DNA from: Granulicella sp.
GTDB lineage: Bacteria > Acidobacteriota > Terriglobia > Terriglobales > Acidobacteriaceae
Assembly: GCA_027335345.1 (NCBI GenBank)
Contig: DAHWOF010000130.1
Span: 1-38,199 of the forward strand
DNA: 38,199 nucleotides
Reading direction: 5' to 3'
Shown here: piece by piece, positions 17,805-26,007 of the stretch
Position numbering within the stretch: the first letter of the stretch is position 1
Layout of the letters: every line of letters starts with the position of its first letter
The notes under the pieces: model-generated
Seen by the model: only the letters and a program-made list of their open reading frames with translations
The model's database searches: none
Told to the model about the DNA's origin: nothing
Position numbers and translations under genes: made by a program

Positions 17805-18128
17805 CTAGATGCGGAGGGAGGTAAGGCTCAACGGAGGAGAGAAGAGCAGACGCAGATATCCAGTTCCATAGGAGTGCAACTGTCTTTCAGGCGGCGAAAT
17901 TCCGAAGAGTTGCAGAACGAGGAAAAATACAGCTCGGAGAAACCGTACTGCCAGCAACGCCAAGAGGAGGCACACTCCGATACAAAGGCCGATGACAAAG
18001 AACATGAACTCGGAGTCGTGTCCAAAGTCAGCGATGGTGTCCCATCGATCGCAGAGCTGGCATAGCTGTGAGCCGACCATCAGAAGGATGGCGACAAGCG
18101 AGAAGAAGACGTGGAATCTGCGGCTCAC
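17805..18128 (-). CDS. Small membrane protein with a CxxC motif, efflux-associated
   Basis: About 107 residues from a GTG at 18128. Hydrophobic segments are visible at about 7-22, 41-61 and 64-77. Between the first two lies QLCQLCDRWDTIADFGHDSE, with a CxxC pair (C23, C26) and several acidic and one His residue; two more Cys (C49, C53) are in the second helix. I do not recognise a named family. It is first in line of the efflux operon (86 bases before the adaptor), so a role in metal or thiol-linked function of the pump is plausible but unproven. The frame is open to a TTG at 18239, but that start would run through a perfect hairpin. TATAAT six bases before the GTG could be a -10 box of a leaderless transcript. 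Confidence 0.55.
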   Translation of the reverse strand: MSRRFHVFFSLVAILLMVGSQLCQLCDRWDTIADFGHDSEFMFFVIGLCIGVCLLLALLAVRFLRAVFFLVLQLFGISPPERQLHSYGTGYLRLLFSPPLSLTSLRI

Positions 18129-18212
18129 GGTTGGATTATAGAACGACTCGAACGGAGTCTCCTCTGCAAAAGAAAACGCGCATAGAATTGCGTTGAGCCG
18201 AGGGCAACAACG

Positions 18213-18233
18213 GCATTCTCCGCGGGAGAATGC
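18213..18233 (-). terminator. Perfect 9-bp hairpin downstream of the nuo operon
   Basis: GCATTCTCC-GCG-GGAGAATGC is a perfect inverted repeat with a 3-base loop. It lies 60 bases beyond the nuoN stop codon and before the efflux genes, all on the minus strand. No long T-run follows on that strand, so termination may be weak. It could equally be a protein-binding site or 3' end stabiliser. Confidence 0.45.
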
Positions 18234-18292
18234 ATCCAAGACGGAAGATGTTCCAAGGGCAAGCGGTCAAAGAGATCAAGGGAAGGCCCCGG

Positions 18293-19789
18293 CTAAAGTC
18301 CAGAGGCCTGGATCACCTTCAGGATCTGATTCAGGATCAGTTCGGGGGCGCATCCCAAAACGATTACGCCTCCAGCCAGTATCCCGATGAGCAGGCGCAT
18401 CAGCACGGTGGACTGGATTGGGTCGGCCTCAGCTGACGCTTCCGCGACGAAGGCGCTCTTCAGCACTCGCAGGTAGTAGTAGAGAGAGACCGCGCTCATA
18501 CCGATGGCCAGAATAATCAGCCAAAGCAGCAGTTTCGACCCTGGATCCACGGTAAGGAGAGAAACGAAGAGGAAGAACTTCGCGAAGAAGCCAGAGAGCG
18601 GCGGGATTCCGGCCAGCGAGAGGATGAAGACGAAGAGACAGGCAGAGAGAAAGGGCGCTCGGCGGTTAAGGCCGGCGAGGTCGGCGATGCGATCGTTGCC
18701 CAGTTGCTTTTCGGTAACCGCGAGGATTCCGAAGATCCCGAGAGTTGCCAGAGCGTAAGTGACGACGTAATAGAGAAGCGCAGCCAGACTCTGCTCTGAG
18801 TGGGCGACGTAGGCGAGCAACATGTAGCCGGCATGGGCTACTGCGGAGTAGGCAAGCAGGCGACGGAGGCTGGTCTGGGTGATCGCAATTAGATTACCCA
18901 GAATCATGGAGACGACGGCGACGGCCACCAGAACCGGCACCCAGCCGCTCTGAAAGTGGACCGGGGATGCCACGCCTTCCGCACCCGCAAAGGCCAGAAC
19001 CAGGAGTTGGAAGAAGATAAAGAAGCTGGCCACCTTCGAGCCGGAGGCGATAAAGGCCGCGCTGGGGATGGGTGCTGCTTGGTAGACATCCGGTGCCCAG
19101 AAGTGGAAGGGGGCAGCGGCGAGCTTGAAACCGAAGCCGATGACGGTGGTGACGATGGCCAGGATCAGGATGGAGCTAAAAGGATGTCCTTGAACCGCAC
19201 AGGCGATCTCCACAAAATTAGTGGAGTTGGCCAGGCCATAGAGCAGACTGAAGCCGAAGAGGAGGAACGCCGCGGACATGCCACCGAAGAGAAAGTACTT
19301 GAGCGCCGCCTCTGAGGAGCGGGGACGGAGTTTGTCAAAGCCGGCAAGGATATAGGCCGACAAGCTGAGCAGTTCGAGCGAGAGGAAGAGGACGAGAAGG
19401 TCCTGTGCAACCACCAAAAACATCATGCCTGTTGTGGCCAGAAGAATGAGAAGGACGAACTCCCCCACATGCTCGGTGAAGTCGGTATCCACCGCCAAAA
19501 ACAGGGTTAGGATGGCGATGACCAGGAGGGCGATCTGGACCAGTTGGGTGAGCGGAGTGGAGACCAAGATTTTATCGAGGAGGGCTCCTTGGGTTGAGGT
19601 ATGTAGAAGCTCGTCGAGAGCGATGAGGCATCCGATGGAAGCGATGCTGGTTGCGGCGAGGAAGCGAAGGCGGAGGCGAGAGTGCCGGAGCGCGACCAGA
19701 TCGACCGACAGAGCGAGAAGCGCAGCGAGAATAATGGTGATCTCAGGCCAGAGAAGCCGCAGAAGTTGTCCAAAGTCGATGATGCTCAT
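18293..19789 (-). CDS. nuoN: NADH-quinone oxidoreductase subunit N
   Basis: A 498-residue, 14-helix antiporter-like membrane subunit of complex I, adjoining the peripheral-arm end of the membrane domain. The central proton-path lysines are present: GFGFKLAAAPFHFWAPDVYQ (TM7) and ASGSKVASFF (TM8). The TM5 segment LSLELLSLSAYILAGF carries the usual Glu. Length is near normal (E. coli about 485). Its ATG overlaps the stop of the second nuoM (TAATG), so it is translationally coupled. It is the last gene of the operon. Confidence 0.94.
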   Translation of the reverse strand: MSIIDFGQLLRLLWPEITIILAALLALSVDLVALRHSRLRLRFLAATSIASIGCLIALDELLHTSTQGALLDKILVSTPLTQLVQIALLVIAILTLFLAVDTDFTEHVGEFVLLILLATTGMMFLVVAQDLLVLFLSLELLSLSAYILAGFDKLRPRSSEAALKYFLFGGMSAAFLLFGFSLLYGLANSTNFVEIACAVQGHPFSSILILAIVTTVIGFGFKLAAAPFHFWAPDVYQAAPIPSAAFIASGSKVASFFIFFQLLVLAFAGAEGVASPVHFQSGWVPVLVAVAVVSMILGNLIAITQTSLRRLLAYSAVAHAGYMLLAYVAHSEQSLAALLYYVVTYALATLGIFGILAVTEKQLGNDRIADLAGLNRRAPFLSACLFVFILSLAGIPPLSGFFAKFFLFVSLLTVDPGSKLLLWLIILAIGMSAVSLYYYLRVLKSAFVAEASAEADPIQSTVLMRLLIGILAGGVIVLGCAPELILNQILKVIQASGL

Positions 19790-21300
19790 TACCAGCCTCC
19801 CTTGCTCAGGCCGTCAAACATCGGCGAATTCAGGGCTGGATGGATGACATGGAGAAAGATCTGGGGAAAGATACCGACGACCACACTTGAGGCGATGAGA
19901 ATGACAGCGGCCGCCCGCTCCGGAAGGGAGATGGGTGGAAGCGGGTGATCATCGGGAGGAACCGTAACCAGGGGACCGCCAGCGAAGAACGCCTGCTGCA
20001 TCGCGCGCCAGATATAGGCAACACCGGCGACCAGACCGAAGCCGACGAAAAGGACGAGAGTTGGATAGGAGCGCCAGACGCCGATCAAAATCATAAGCTC
20101 GGCAGCGAAGCCGCTGAAGCCCGGAAGCCCCATGCTGGCCATGCCGGCGATAACGAAGGTGAAGGCGGCAAAGGGGATGACCTTGCTGAGGTGCATGGGG
20201 CCCAGGGCGGCCAGCTCGCGGGTATGGGTGCGGGAGTAGACCATGCGGCCTACAACACCGAAGAGAAGTCCGGCGAGGATGCCGTGGGAGATCATCTGAA
20301 CGACCGCGCCAGAGAGACCAATCTGATTCAACGTCATCAACCCAAGCAGGATGAAACCCATATGACTGATGCTGGAGTAACCGATGACAAACTTGAAGTC
20401 CTTTTGTACCAAAGCGACCAGCGCGCCGTAGATAATACCGATGACTGCCAGAATTGCGAAGACGTCACGCCAGGATCCGAATCCGAGGACGTGGAAGCCC
20501 CAGGGACCGAGGCCAAGAGGGAAGAGGGTCATGGCGACGCGGAGGCATCCGTAAGCTCCGAGCTTCATGACGACTCCGGCCAGGAGCATGGAAGCCGCAG
20601 TGGGGGCAGCGACGTGTCCGGTGGGGGCCCAGGTGTGGAACGGCCACATGCCCGCCAGAACGGCGAAGCCGGTGAAGACCAGAGGGAAGGCCCACATTTG
20701 GAAGTGCGGCGAGAAGTGGTAGCCGGCGAGGTAGTCCAGAGAGAGGCTTCTGGAGCCGGAGACGACGTAAGCGGCGACCAGGCCGACCAGCACCATGGCG
20801 CTGCCGACAAAGGAGTAAATCACCAGCTTCATGGCTCCGTACTCCCGCCGCGTTGAACCCCAGATGGCGATCAGGAAGTACTTGGGGATGACGACAATCT
20901 CATAGAAGACGAACAGGAGGAAGAGGTCGTAGCTCAGAAAGACGCCATAGACGGCGCCGATCAGCACCAGGTAAAAGGCGAAGAACTCCTTGACGCGAAC
21001 GTCAATATTCCAGGACAGAAGAACGCCGCAGATTCCAATGATGCCGGTGAGCAAAAGTAGGGTCAGGCTGATGCCGTCGGCTTTGAGGGAGTATTGGATG
21101 CCCAGAGAGTGAATCCAGGGAACGCTGACGACGGTGAACATTTCGCCGGAGCGATGCTGGAGGAATCCCAAAAGGGCGAGGGCAAAGGTGGTGACGCTGA
21201 CCAGCAATGCCAGTAGCCTCGCCAAGGTGGCGCTTCGACTTGGCAGCAGCAGGAGCGCCAGTGCCCCGAGAAAGGATATGTAGATCGTCCAAGCAAGCAT
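19789..21300 (-). CDS. nuoM: NADH-quinone oxidoreductase subunit M, second copy (NuoM2)
   Basis: A 503-residue antiporter-like subunit, 14 helices predicted. It is homologous to but clearly different from the first NuoM. TM5 Glu is kept (VFYEIVVIPKYF, E134) and the TM8 lysine is kept (VVMKLGAYG, K246). In TM7, where NuoM1 has GFAVKVPLFPFHTW, this protein has GFAVLAGMWPFHTW, with Leu215 at the lysine position. The GHVAAPTAASML segment follows. Two adjacent nuoM genes point to a complex I with an extra antiporter-like module. The ATG at 21300 lies two bases after the NuoM1 stop; the longer open frame upstream is not used. TAATG overlap with nuoN. Confidence 0.92.
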   Translation of the reverse strand: MLAWTIYISFLGALALLLLPSRSATLARLLALLVSVTTFALALLGFLQHRSGEMFTVVSVPWIHSLGIQYSLKADGISLTLLLLTGIIGICGVLLSWNIDVRVKEFFAFYLVLIGAVYGVFLSYDLFLLFVFYEIVVIPKYFLIAIWGSTRREYGAMKLVIYSFVGSAMVLVGLVAAYVVSGSRSLSLDYLAGYHFSPHFQMWAFPLVFTGFAVLAGMWPFHTWAPTGHVAAPTAASMLLAGVVMKLGAYGCLRVAMTLFPLGLGPWGFHVLGFGSWRDVFAILAVIGIIYGALVALVQKDFKFVIGYSSISHMGFILLGLMTLNQIGLSGAVVQMISHGILAGLLFGVVGRMVYSRTHTRELAALGPMHLSKVIPFAAFTFVIAGMASMGLPGFSGFAAELMILIGVWRSYPTLVLFVGFGLVAGVAYIWRAMQQAFFAGGPLVTVPPDDHPLPPISLPERAAAVILIASSVVVGIFPQIFLHVIHPALNSPMFDGLSKGGW

Positions 21301-21302
21301 AA

Positions 21303-22871
21303 TCAGAAAGTCCGCAGATGTAGCGCCATCTGGATGGCGGTGTGGTTGACGACGCCGAGGATCAACTGGGGATAGAGACCCAGAACGAACATAAGTCCAA
21401 TCACGGGGATGAGCGCGAGACGTTCGCCGAGGGTGAGATCGGGCAGACGCGCCCAGCGCTCGTTGAGTGGACCGGAGAAGACACGCTGCAGGATGCCGAG
21501 GATGAAGAGAGCGGTAATCAGCAGGCCGATGACTGCCAGCGAGGCGGCCCACATGGCAAGGGGAAAGGTTCCCTTGAAGATAAGAAACTCACCGACGAAA
21601 CCATTGAGGCCCGGCAGGCCGAGAGAAGAGAAGAGCGCAATGCCCATCACGCCGGTGAATAACGGCACGGCCTTGCGCAAGCCGCCAAAATCATCCAGGC
21701 CACGGAGGCCACCGGTCCGCCGCTCCAGCATGGCGACGAACCAGAAGAGGGTGGCGGCGGTGAGTCCGTGGTTGAACATCTGCAGGAAGACGCCGTTGAG
21801 GGCAGCGAACTTCTGGCCGGTCAGCACGGCGTCTCCACCGGTCAACCTAACCACCGCAAAGATCGCCAACAGGCAGTATCCCAGGTGATTGATGGAGGAG
21901 TAAGCGAAGATGCGCTTGAGATCCTTCTGGGCCAGAGCGGTATAGGCGGACAGAACGATGGTGGCCACCGCAAGCCAGAGAAGAATCGTAAGCACGCGCT
22001 GCATTTCGGCGCTGAAGATGGGCAGCAGGATGCGCAGAAATCCGTAAAGGCCCATCTTCGACATGGCTCCGGTCAACAGGATGGTGGTGCCGGAGGGCGC
22101 CTCAGAGTAGGTGGAGGGCAGCCATGTATGGAACGGAAACAGCGGAACCTTGACGGCAAAACCGAGCAAGGCTCCGCAGAAGATGATCATCGCCACATGT
22201 TGCGGAGTCAGAAGATGCCAGTTGAGCCGGGAGACCACGGCCGGCATCAGTGTTCCGTTCTGAGCCATGTTGGCGAGTTCGGTGAGGTCGAATGTTCCGG
22301 TCGAGAGGAAGATGGCCAGGAAGGAGAGCAGCATGGCCACGCTGCCCACCATGGTGTAGACGAGAAACTGCATGGCGGCTTTGGCGCTGCCCGGGCCTCC
22401 CCATAACCTGACCAGAAAGAAGGCGGGAATCAGGCCCAGTTCCCAGAAGATGAACCAGTGGAAGAAGTTCAAGGCGGTGAAGGTGCCAACGAGGCAGGCC
22501 TGCAGGGCCAGGACCAGAGAGAAGTACAAACCAACCTTGTGTTCGATATGCCAGGAGGCAAAGATGCTGATCGGAACCACAACTGCGGTGAGCAGCAGCA
22601 TCAGCAGCCCCAGGCCGTCGATCCCTACGCGGTAGTCAACATTAAGCGAAGGAATCCATGTGTGGATCTCCTGAAATTGGAAACCATCGGCCGCAGAGTT
22701 GAAGTTGTGCCACAGGATCAGGGTAAGGACCAAGGCGATCAGGCTAAAGGCCAGCGCTGTCCAGCGCGCCATGGCCTTATTTCTACCCAGAGCGAGCGAC
22801 AGGAGCGCGCCCACCAAGGGTAGCGCCGTCAGCGTCGTGATCCACGGAAAAGGGCTCGTAGCGGGGCTCAT
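21303..22871 (-). CDS. nuoM: NADH-quinone oxidoreductase subunit M, first copy (NuoM1)
   Basis: A 522-residue proton-pumping antiporter-like subunit of complex I. All expected charged residues are visible: E144 in FWELGLIPAFFLVRLWGG (TM5), K241 in GFAVKVPLFPFHTWLP (TM7), K272 in AMSKMGLYGFLR (TM8), and a Glu in FVAMLERRTGG (TM12). It is thus the canonical NuoM of the pair. The ATG at 22871 overlaps the nuoL stop (ATGA); the frame is open 43 codons farther upstream inside nuoL but that part has no complex I character. Confidence 0.94.
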   Translation of the reverse strand: MSPATSPFPWITTLTALPLVGALLSLALGRNKAMARWTALAFSLIALVLTLILWHNFNSAADGFQFQEIHTWIPSLNVDYRVGIDGLGLLMLLLTAVVVPISIFASWHIEHKVGLYFSLVLALQACLVGTFTALNFFHWFIFWELGLIPAFFLVRLWGGPGSAKAAMQFLVYTMVGSVAMLLSFLAIFLSTGTFDLTELANMAQNGTLMPAVVSRLNWHLLTPQHVAMIIFCGALLGFAVKVPLFPFHTWLPSTYSEAPSGTTILLTGAMSKMGLYGFLRILLPIFSAEMQRVLTILLWLAVATIVLSAYTALAQKDLKRIFAYSSINHLGYCLLAIFAVVRLTGGDAVLTGQKFAALNGVFLQMFNHGLTAATLFWFVAMLERRTGGLRGLDDFGGLRKAVPLFTGVMGIALFSSLGLPGLNGFVGEFLIFKGTFPLAMWAASLAVIGLLITALFILGILQRVFSGPLNERWARLPDLTLGERLALIPVIGLMFVLGLYPQLILGVVNHTAIQMALHLRTF

Positions 22872-24985
22872 ATGCGTGCCTTCCATAGCAGCAGGATGGT
22901 GAACACCACCAGCGCGCCTGCGATGATCTTGAGATATCCCTGAATACGGCCTGCTTGGAGCAACGCTAGAAGCTTGCCGCCGCTGGAGACGCCTTCGCAT
23001 CCTTCGTCGAAGCCAGAGTTGACAACGTGTGTATCGATGAAGTTGTCCAAGTGAGCAAATCCAAAGACGGTTTGAGTCACAGTCTTGACGGCGCCGTTCC
23101 AGACCCAGCGGTCAAACCAATCGGAAACTCTGGAGACGAGCGTATTGAGGCGAATGAAGGTGGCTCCGTAGAGCGCATCCACGTAAGCGGCGTGGCCCAG
23201 GAAGTTGAAGGCCGGGGGCGCCAGCCGCCCAAGGTTGTCCGGCGCCTCCGCGCCTTCGATGGGCCGGCGACCGTAGAACCACCAGCCTAACCCGAGGCCG
23301 AGAAGGACGATCACCGAGGAGGTCAGCATTACGGTAAGGATTCCGCCTTGGGTAAAGGCGCCAAAGTCCAGCTTCAGCGGGGCATCTTCCAGGAAAGATT
23401 GGAACCAGGGCCAGGCGGCTGTTCCGACAAACCCGAGCAGTCCGGCGAAGATGGACAATAGGAGGAGCGGGACGGTCATGACTGCCGGGCTTTCATGCGG
23501 GACTCCCGAACCATGGTGGTGAGCGTCTGCGTGGGCCGAAGAGTGACCGGCGTCGTGAACGGCCTGGTGGGCCGCCGGGGTAACTCGGAGCGTCCCGAAG
23601 AAGACATAGATTACCTGGCGGGACATATAGAAGGCCGTGAGCAGGGCTCCGGCGGCGCCCAGAAAATAGGGTATGTGGGAGATGTTCCAGGTGCTGGCTG
23701 CGTGCAGGATCTCATCCTTGCTCCAGAAGCCGGAGAAGAGTGGGAAACCGCACAGGGCAAGCATGCCGACCGCATATGCGGCAAAGGTTACGGGCATGTA
23801 TTTGGCCAGGCCTCCCATGCGGCGGATATCCTGTTCCTCCGAGCAGCCGTGGATGACCGAGCCGGCGCCAAGGAAGAGCAGGGACTTGAAGAAGGCATGG
23901 GTGATGAGGTGAAAGATGCCTACGGCAACACCGCCAACGCCCAGACCCATCATCATGTAGCCGAGCTGGGAGACGGTGGAGTAGGCCAGAATACGTTTGA
24001 TGTCCCACTGCGCGACGGCGATGGTGGCGGCAAAGAAAGCGGTGATGGCGCCGATCCAGGTAACGACCTGAAGGGCGACCGAGGTGGTCAGCATCCCGTC
24101 GATGGAGTGATGTGCGCTCATCAGGGGATAAACGCGCGCAACGAGGAAGACGCCGGCGGCGACCATGGTGGCGGCGTGGATCAGCGCGCTGACTGGCGTA
24201 GGTCCTTCCATGGCGTCGGGCAACCAGACATGCAGCGGAACCTGTCCGCTCTTTCCAACGGCGCCGCAGAAGATGAGCAGGGCGATGGCCGTGGCAGCGC
24301 AGACTCCGAGGGGTGTGGCCTGGGAGAGCATGTGGGTAATGGCGGTTGGCTCCATGCATCCGGCGCCGTGGTTGTAGAACAGCAGCGTTCCGGTCTGGGA
24401 GTAAAGCCAGACCATACCCAGGAAGAAGGGTAGATCGCCGATGCGGGTGGTGATGAACGCTTTCTTGCCGGCGGCTGCAGCGCTGGGCTTGTGATACCAG
24501 AAGCTGATCAGGAGATAGGAAGTCAATCCAACGATCTCCCAACACATGAAGAGGAGTAGCAGGCTGTTGGAGATGACCACGCCGAGCATGGCGCCGGCGA
24601 AGAGCGCAAGGAAGCAGAAGAACCGGGTAAAGTTCTCATCGTGCGCCATGTAGCCGACACTGAAGATGAAGATCAGCAGCCCTACGAAGGTGACCATCAC
24701 CAGCATGACCGCCGTAAGTGGGTTCAGAACCCAGCCGAGCAACAGCCATTCGTTTCCAAACTGGAACCAGCGGAAGTTGAAGACCTGAGTGGTGAGTTCG
24801 CCGTTGCTGCGCTGGGCAAGCACGTGCGCAAATGCCCAGACCGAGAGAAGGAAGGAGATGCCCATCGAACCGATGGCGAGAGCAGCGCCGCGTGCGCGGC
24901 CCTTCTGCGGGGTAAGGGCAATGATCCCCGCTGCAAGCAGGGGTAACGCAGGAATCAGCCAGAGATTTTGTACGATCCAGTTCAT
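22868..24985 (-). CDS. nuoL: NADH-quinone oxidoreductase subunit L, with enlarged C-terminal region
   Basis: A 705-residue distal antiporter-like subunit, about 90 longer than E. coli NuoL (about 613). Canonical motifs: TM5 MCWEIVGLTSYLLISFWY, TM7 GAVGKSGQVPLHVWLPDAMEGPTPVSALIHAATMV, and TM8 AQWDIKRILAYSTVSQLGYM. A His-rich cytoplasmic or periplasmic loop lies at about 473-502 (HQAVHDAGHSSAHADAHHHG). The C-terminal lateral-helix part (about 595-690, from YVDALYGATF to GYLKIIAG) is about 30 residues longer than the E. coli one by eye. A longer lateral helix is what an extra NuoM between L and M would require. A gap of 111 bases separates it from nuoK upstream. Confidence 0.94.
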   Translation of the reverse strand: MNWIVQNLWLIPALPLLAAGIIALTPQKGRARGAALAIGSMGISFLLSVWAFAHVLAQRSNGELTTQVFNFRWFQFGNEWLLLGWVLNPLTAVMLVMVTFVGLLIFIFSVGYMAHDENFTRFFCFLALFAGAMLGVVISNSLLLLFMCWEIVGLTSYLLISFWYHKPSAAAAGKKAFITTRIGDLPFFLGMVWLYSQTGTLLFYNHGAGCMEPTAITHMLSQATPLGVCAATAIALLIFCGAVGKSGQVPLHVWLPDAMEGPTPVSALIHAATMVAAGVFLVARVYPLMSAHHSIDGMLTTSVALQVVTWIGAITAFFAATIAVAQWDIKRILAYSTVSQLGYMMMGLGVGGVAVGIFHLITHAFFKSLLFLGAGSVIHGCSEEQDIRRMGGLAKYMPVTFAAYAVGMLALCGFPLFSGFWSKDEILHAASTWNISHIPYFLGAAGALLTAFYMSRQVIYVFFGTLRVTPAAHQAVHDAGHSSAHADAHHHGSGVPHESPAVMTVPLLLLSIFAGLLGFVGTAAWPWFQSFLEDAPLKLDFGAFTQGGILTVMLTSSVIVLLGLGLGWWFYGRRPIEGAEAPDNLGRLAPPAFNFLGHAAYVDALYGATFIRLNTLVSRVSDWFDRWVWNGAVKTVTQTVFGFAHLDNFIDTHVVNSGFDEGCEGVSSGGKLLALLQAGRIQGYLKIIAGALVVFTILLLWKARI

Positions 24986-25096
24986 TGAGCGCCCGTCAAG
25001 AGTTGCAGGTGAGTGAGAGGACTGTCTATTTTAGCGACAACGCAGGCGGTTGCGGAGTTGGAGAAGTTGCTAAGGCGTACGTTCATGATGTACCGC

Positions 25097-25408
25097 TTAA
25101 CCCTTCAAAAAGTTGATCTTGTCTAAATCCGTCGTCCGGAAGTGCCGGTAGACGGCAACGATGATACTGAGGCCGACGGCCGCTTCTGCCGCGGCGACGC
25201 CTATGGAGAAGATGACGAACATCACTCCGGTCAGCATCTCCGGGTGCCGACCGTAACGCCAAAAGGCGATGAAGTTCAGGTTGGCCGCGTTGAGCATGAG
25301 TTCGATGCCAATGAGAACCAGGATGGCATTGCGCCGGATGAGTGCGCCGGAGAGGCCGATGGAGAACAGGACGGCGGAGAGGAGCAGGTAGCTGGAGAGC
25401 GAGTTCAT
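25097..25408 (-). CDS. nuoK: NADH-quinone oxidoreductase subunit K
   Basis: A 103-residue, three-helix membrane subunit of complex I. Visible hallmarks: GIELMLNAANLNFIAF in TM2, with the conserved Glu in the membrane, and VAAAEAAVGLSIIVAVYRHF in TM3 with the second Glu. The length is standard. The ATG overlaps the nuoJ stop by four bases (ATGA). The 111 bases before nuoL hold no clear signal. Confidence 0.95.
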   Translation of the reverse strand: MNSLSSYLLLSAVLFSIGLSGALIRRNAILVLIGIELMLNAANLNFIAFWRYGRHPEMLTGVMFVIFSIGVAAAEAAVGLSIIVAVYRHFRTTDLDKINFLKG

Positions 25409-25908
25409 CGATCTCCTCCTTTTTCTTCGATGGCGAGTACTCCAGCTCCGATCAGTGCCGCGGTCAGGAGGACGCCGATGATCTCCAGGGGAAGGACAAA
25501 GCGCTGCATCAGCGCCACGCCAACTTCCCGAACCGAAGCCTCCGGTTGTGCGCCGGAGAGCGGCTGCGGAGAGACTCCGGTAAGGATCGCCCAGGCCAAC
25601 ACCGCGAAGACCAGGAGGGCGGTCAGCGCTCCCGAGAGCCGGGAAGAGACCGAGCCAGGCGCGAGAGTCTCCCCGGTTCGGCTGCGCGTCAGCATGATGG
25701 CGAAAACCGCCAAGATGGCTACCGCACCGACGTAGACAAGGACTTGCGTCAATCCGACGAACTGAGCCCCTAACTGGAGATACAGAGCAGCCAAGCCTAC
25801 CATGCCCAGGGTGAGCGCAAGAACACAGTGAACCGCAGTCTTCAGATTCATCGCCGCGGCGGCTCCGAGAATCGCGATGGCGGCGAGCAGCATAAAGGAG
25901 AGAGTCAT
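25405..25908 (-). CDS. nuoJ: NADH-quinone oxidoreductase subunit J
   Basis: A 167-residue membrane subunit with about five predicted helices. The N-terminal helix has LKTAVHCVLALTLGMVGLAALYLQLGAQFVGLTQVLVYVGAVAILAVFAIML, which matches the NuoJ core including the YVGAVAILAVFAIML segment whose pi-bulge links quinone reduction to pumping in known structures. ATG at 25908; overlaps nuoK. Confidence 0.93.
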   Translation of the reverse strand: MTLSFMLLAAIAILGAAAAMNLKTAVHCVLALTLGMVGLAALYLQLGAQFVGLTQVLVYVGAVAILAVFAIMLTRSRTGETLAPGSVSSRLSGALTALLVFAVLAWAILTGVSPQPLSGAQPEASVREVGVALMQRFVLPLEIIGVLLTAALIGAGVLAIEEKGGDR

Positions 25909-25990
25909 TTCAAGACGTTTCCAGTTCCGCGGAGTTGGTGATGGTGAATGAACATATGGAACCCGATGTCCGTGTGATGAAGAGCACCGC

Positions 25991-26002
25991 TGATGATCAT
26001 CA
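25991..26002. repeat. 12-base perfect palindrome between nuoH and nuoJ
   Basis: TGATGATCATCA lies in the 99-base nuoH-nuoJ gap, six bases after the nuoH stop codon on the minus strand. It could be a chance palindrome, a short stem or a protein site. No T-run follows. Confidence 0.25.
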
Positions 26003-26007
26003 CTCGG

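Noticed and set aside
18129-18239. TTG start for the small efflux-associated membrane protein
   Set aside because: The added 37 residues run through the perfect 18213-18233 hairpin and contain no clear feature; a GTG start beside the first helix is preferred, though it is not proven.
21301-21552. Longer start for NuoM2 with about 84 extra residues
   Set aside because: The extra part is Arg/His/Pro-rich and lies antisense-like within nuoM1; ATG 21300 begins a normal first helix.
19945-24433. Several 150-312-codon plus-strand frames opposite nuoL and nuoM
   Set aside because: They mirror membrane-protein codons (Asp/Glu/Gly/His-rich translations) and have no ribosome sites or motifs.
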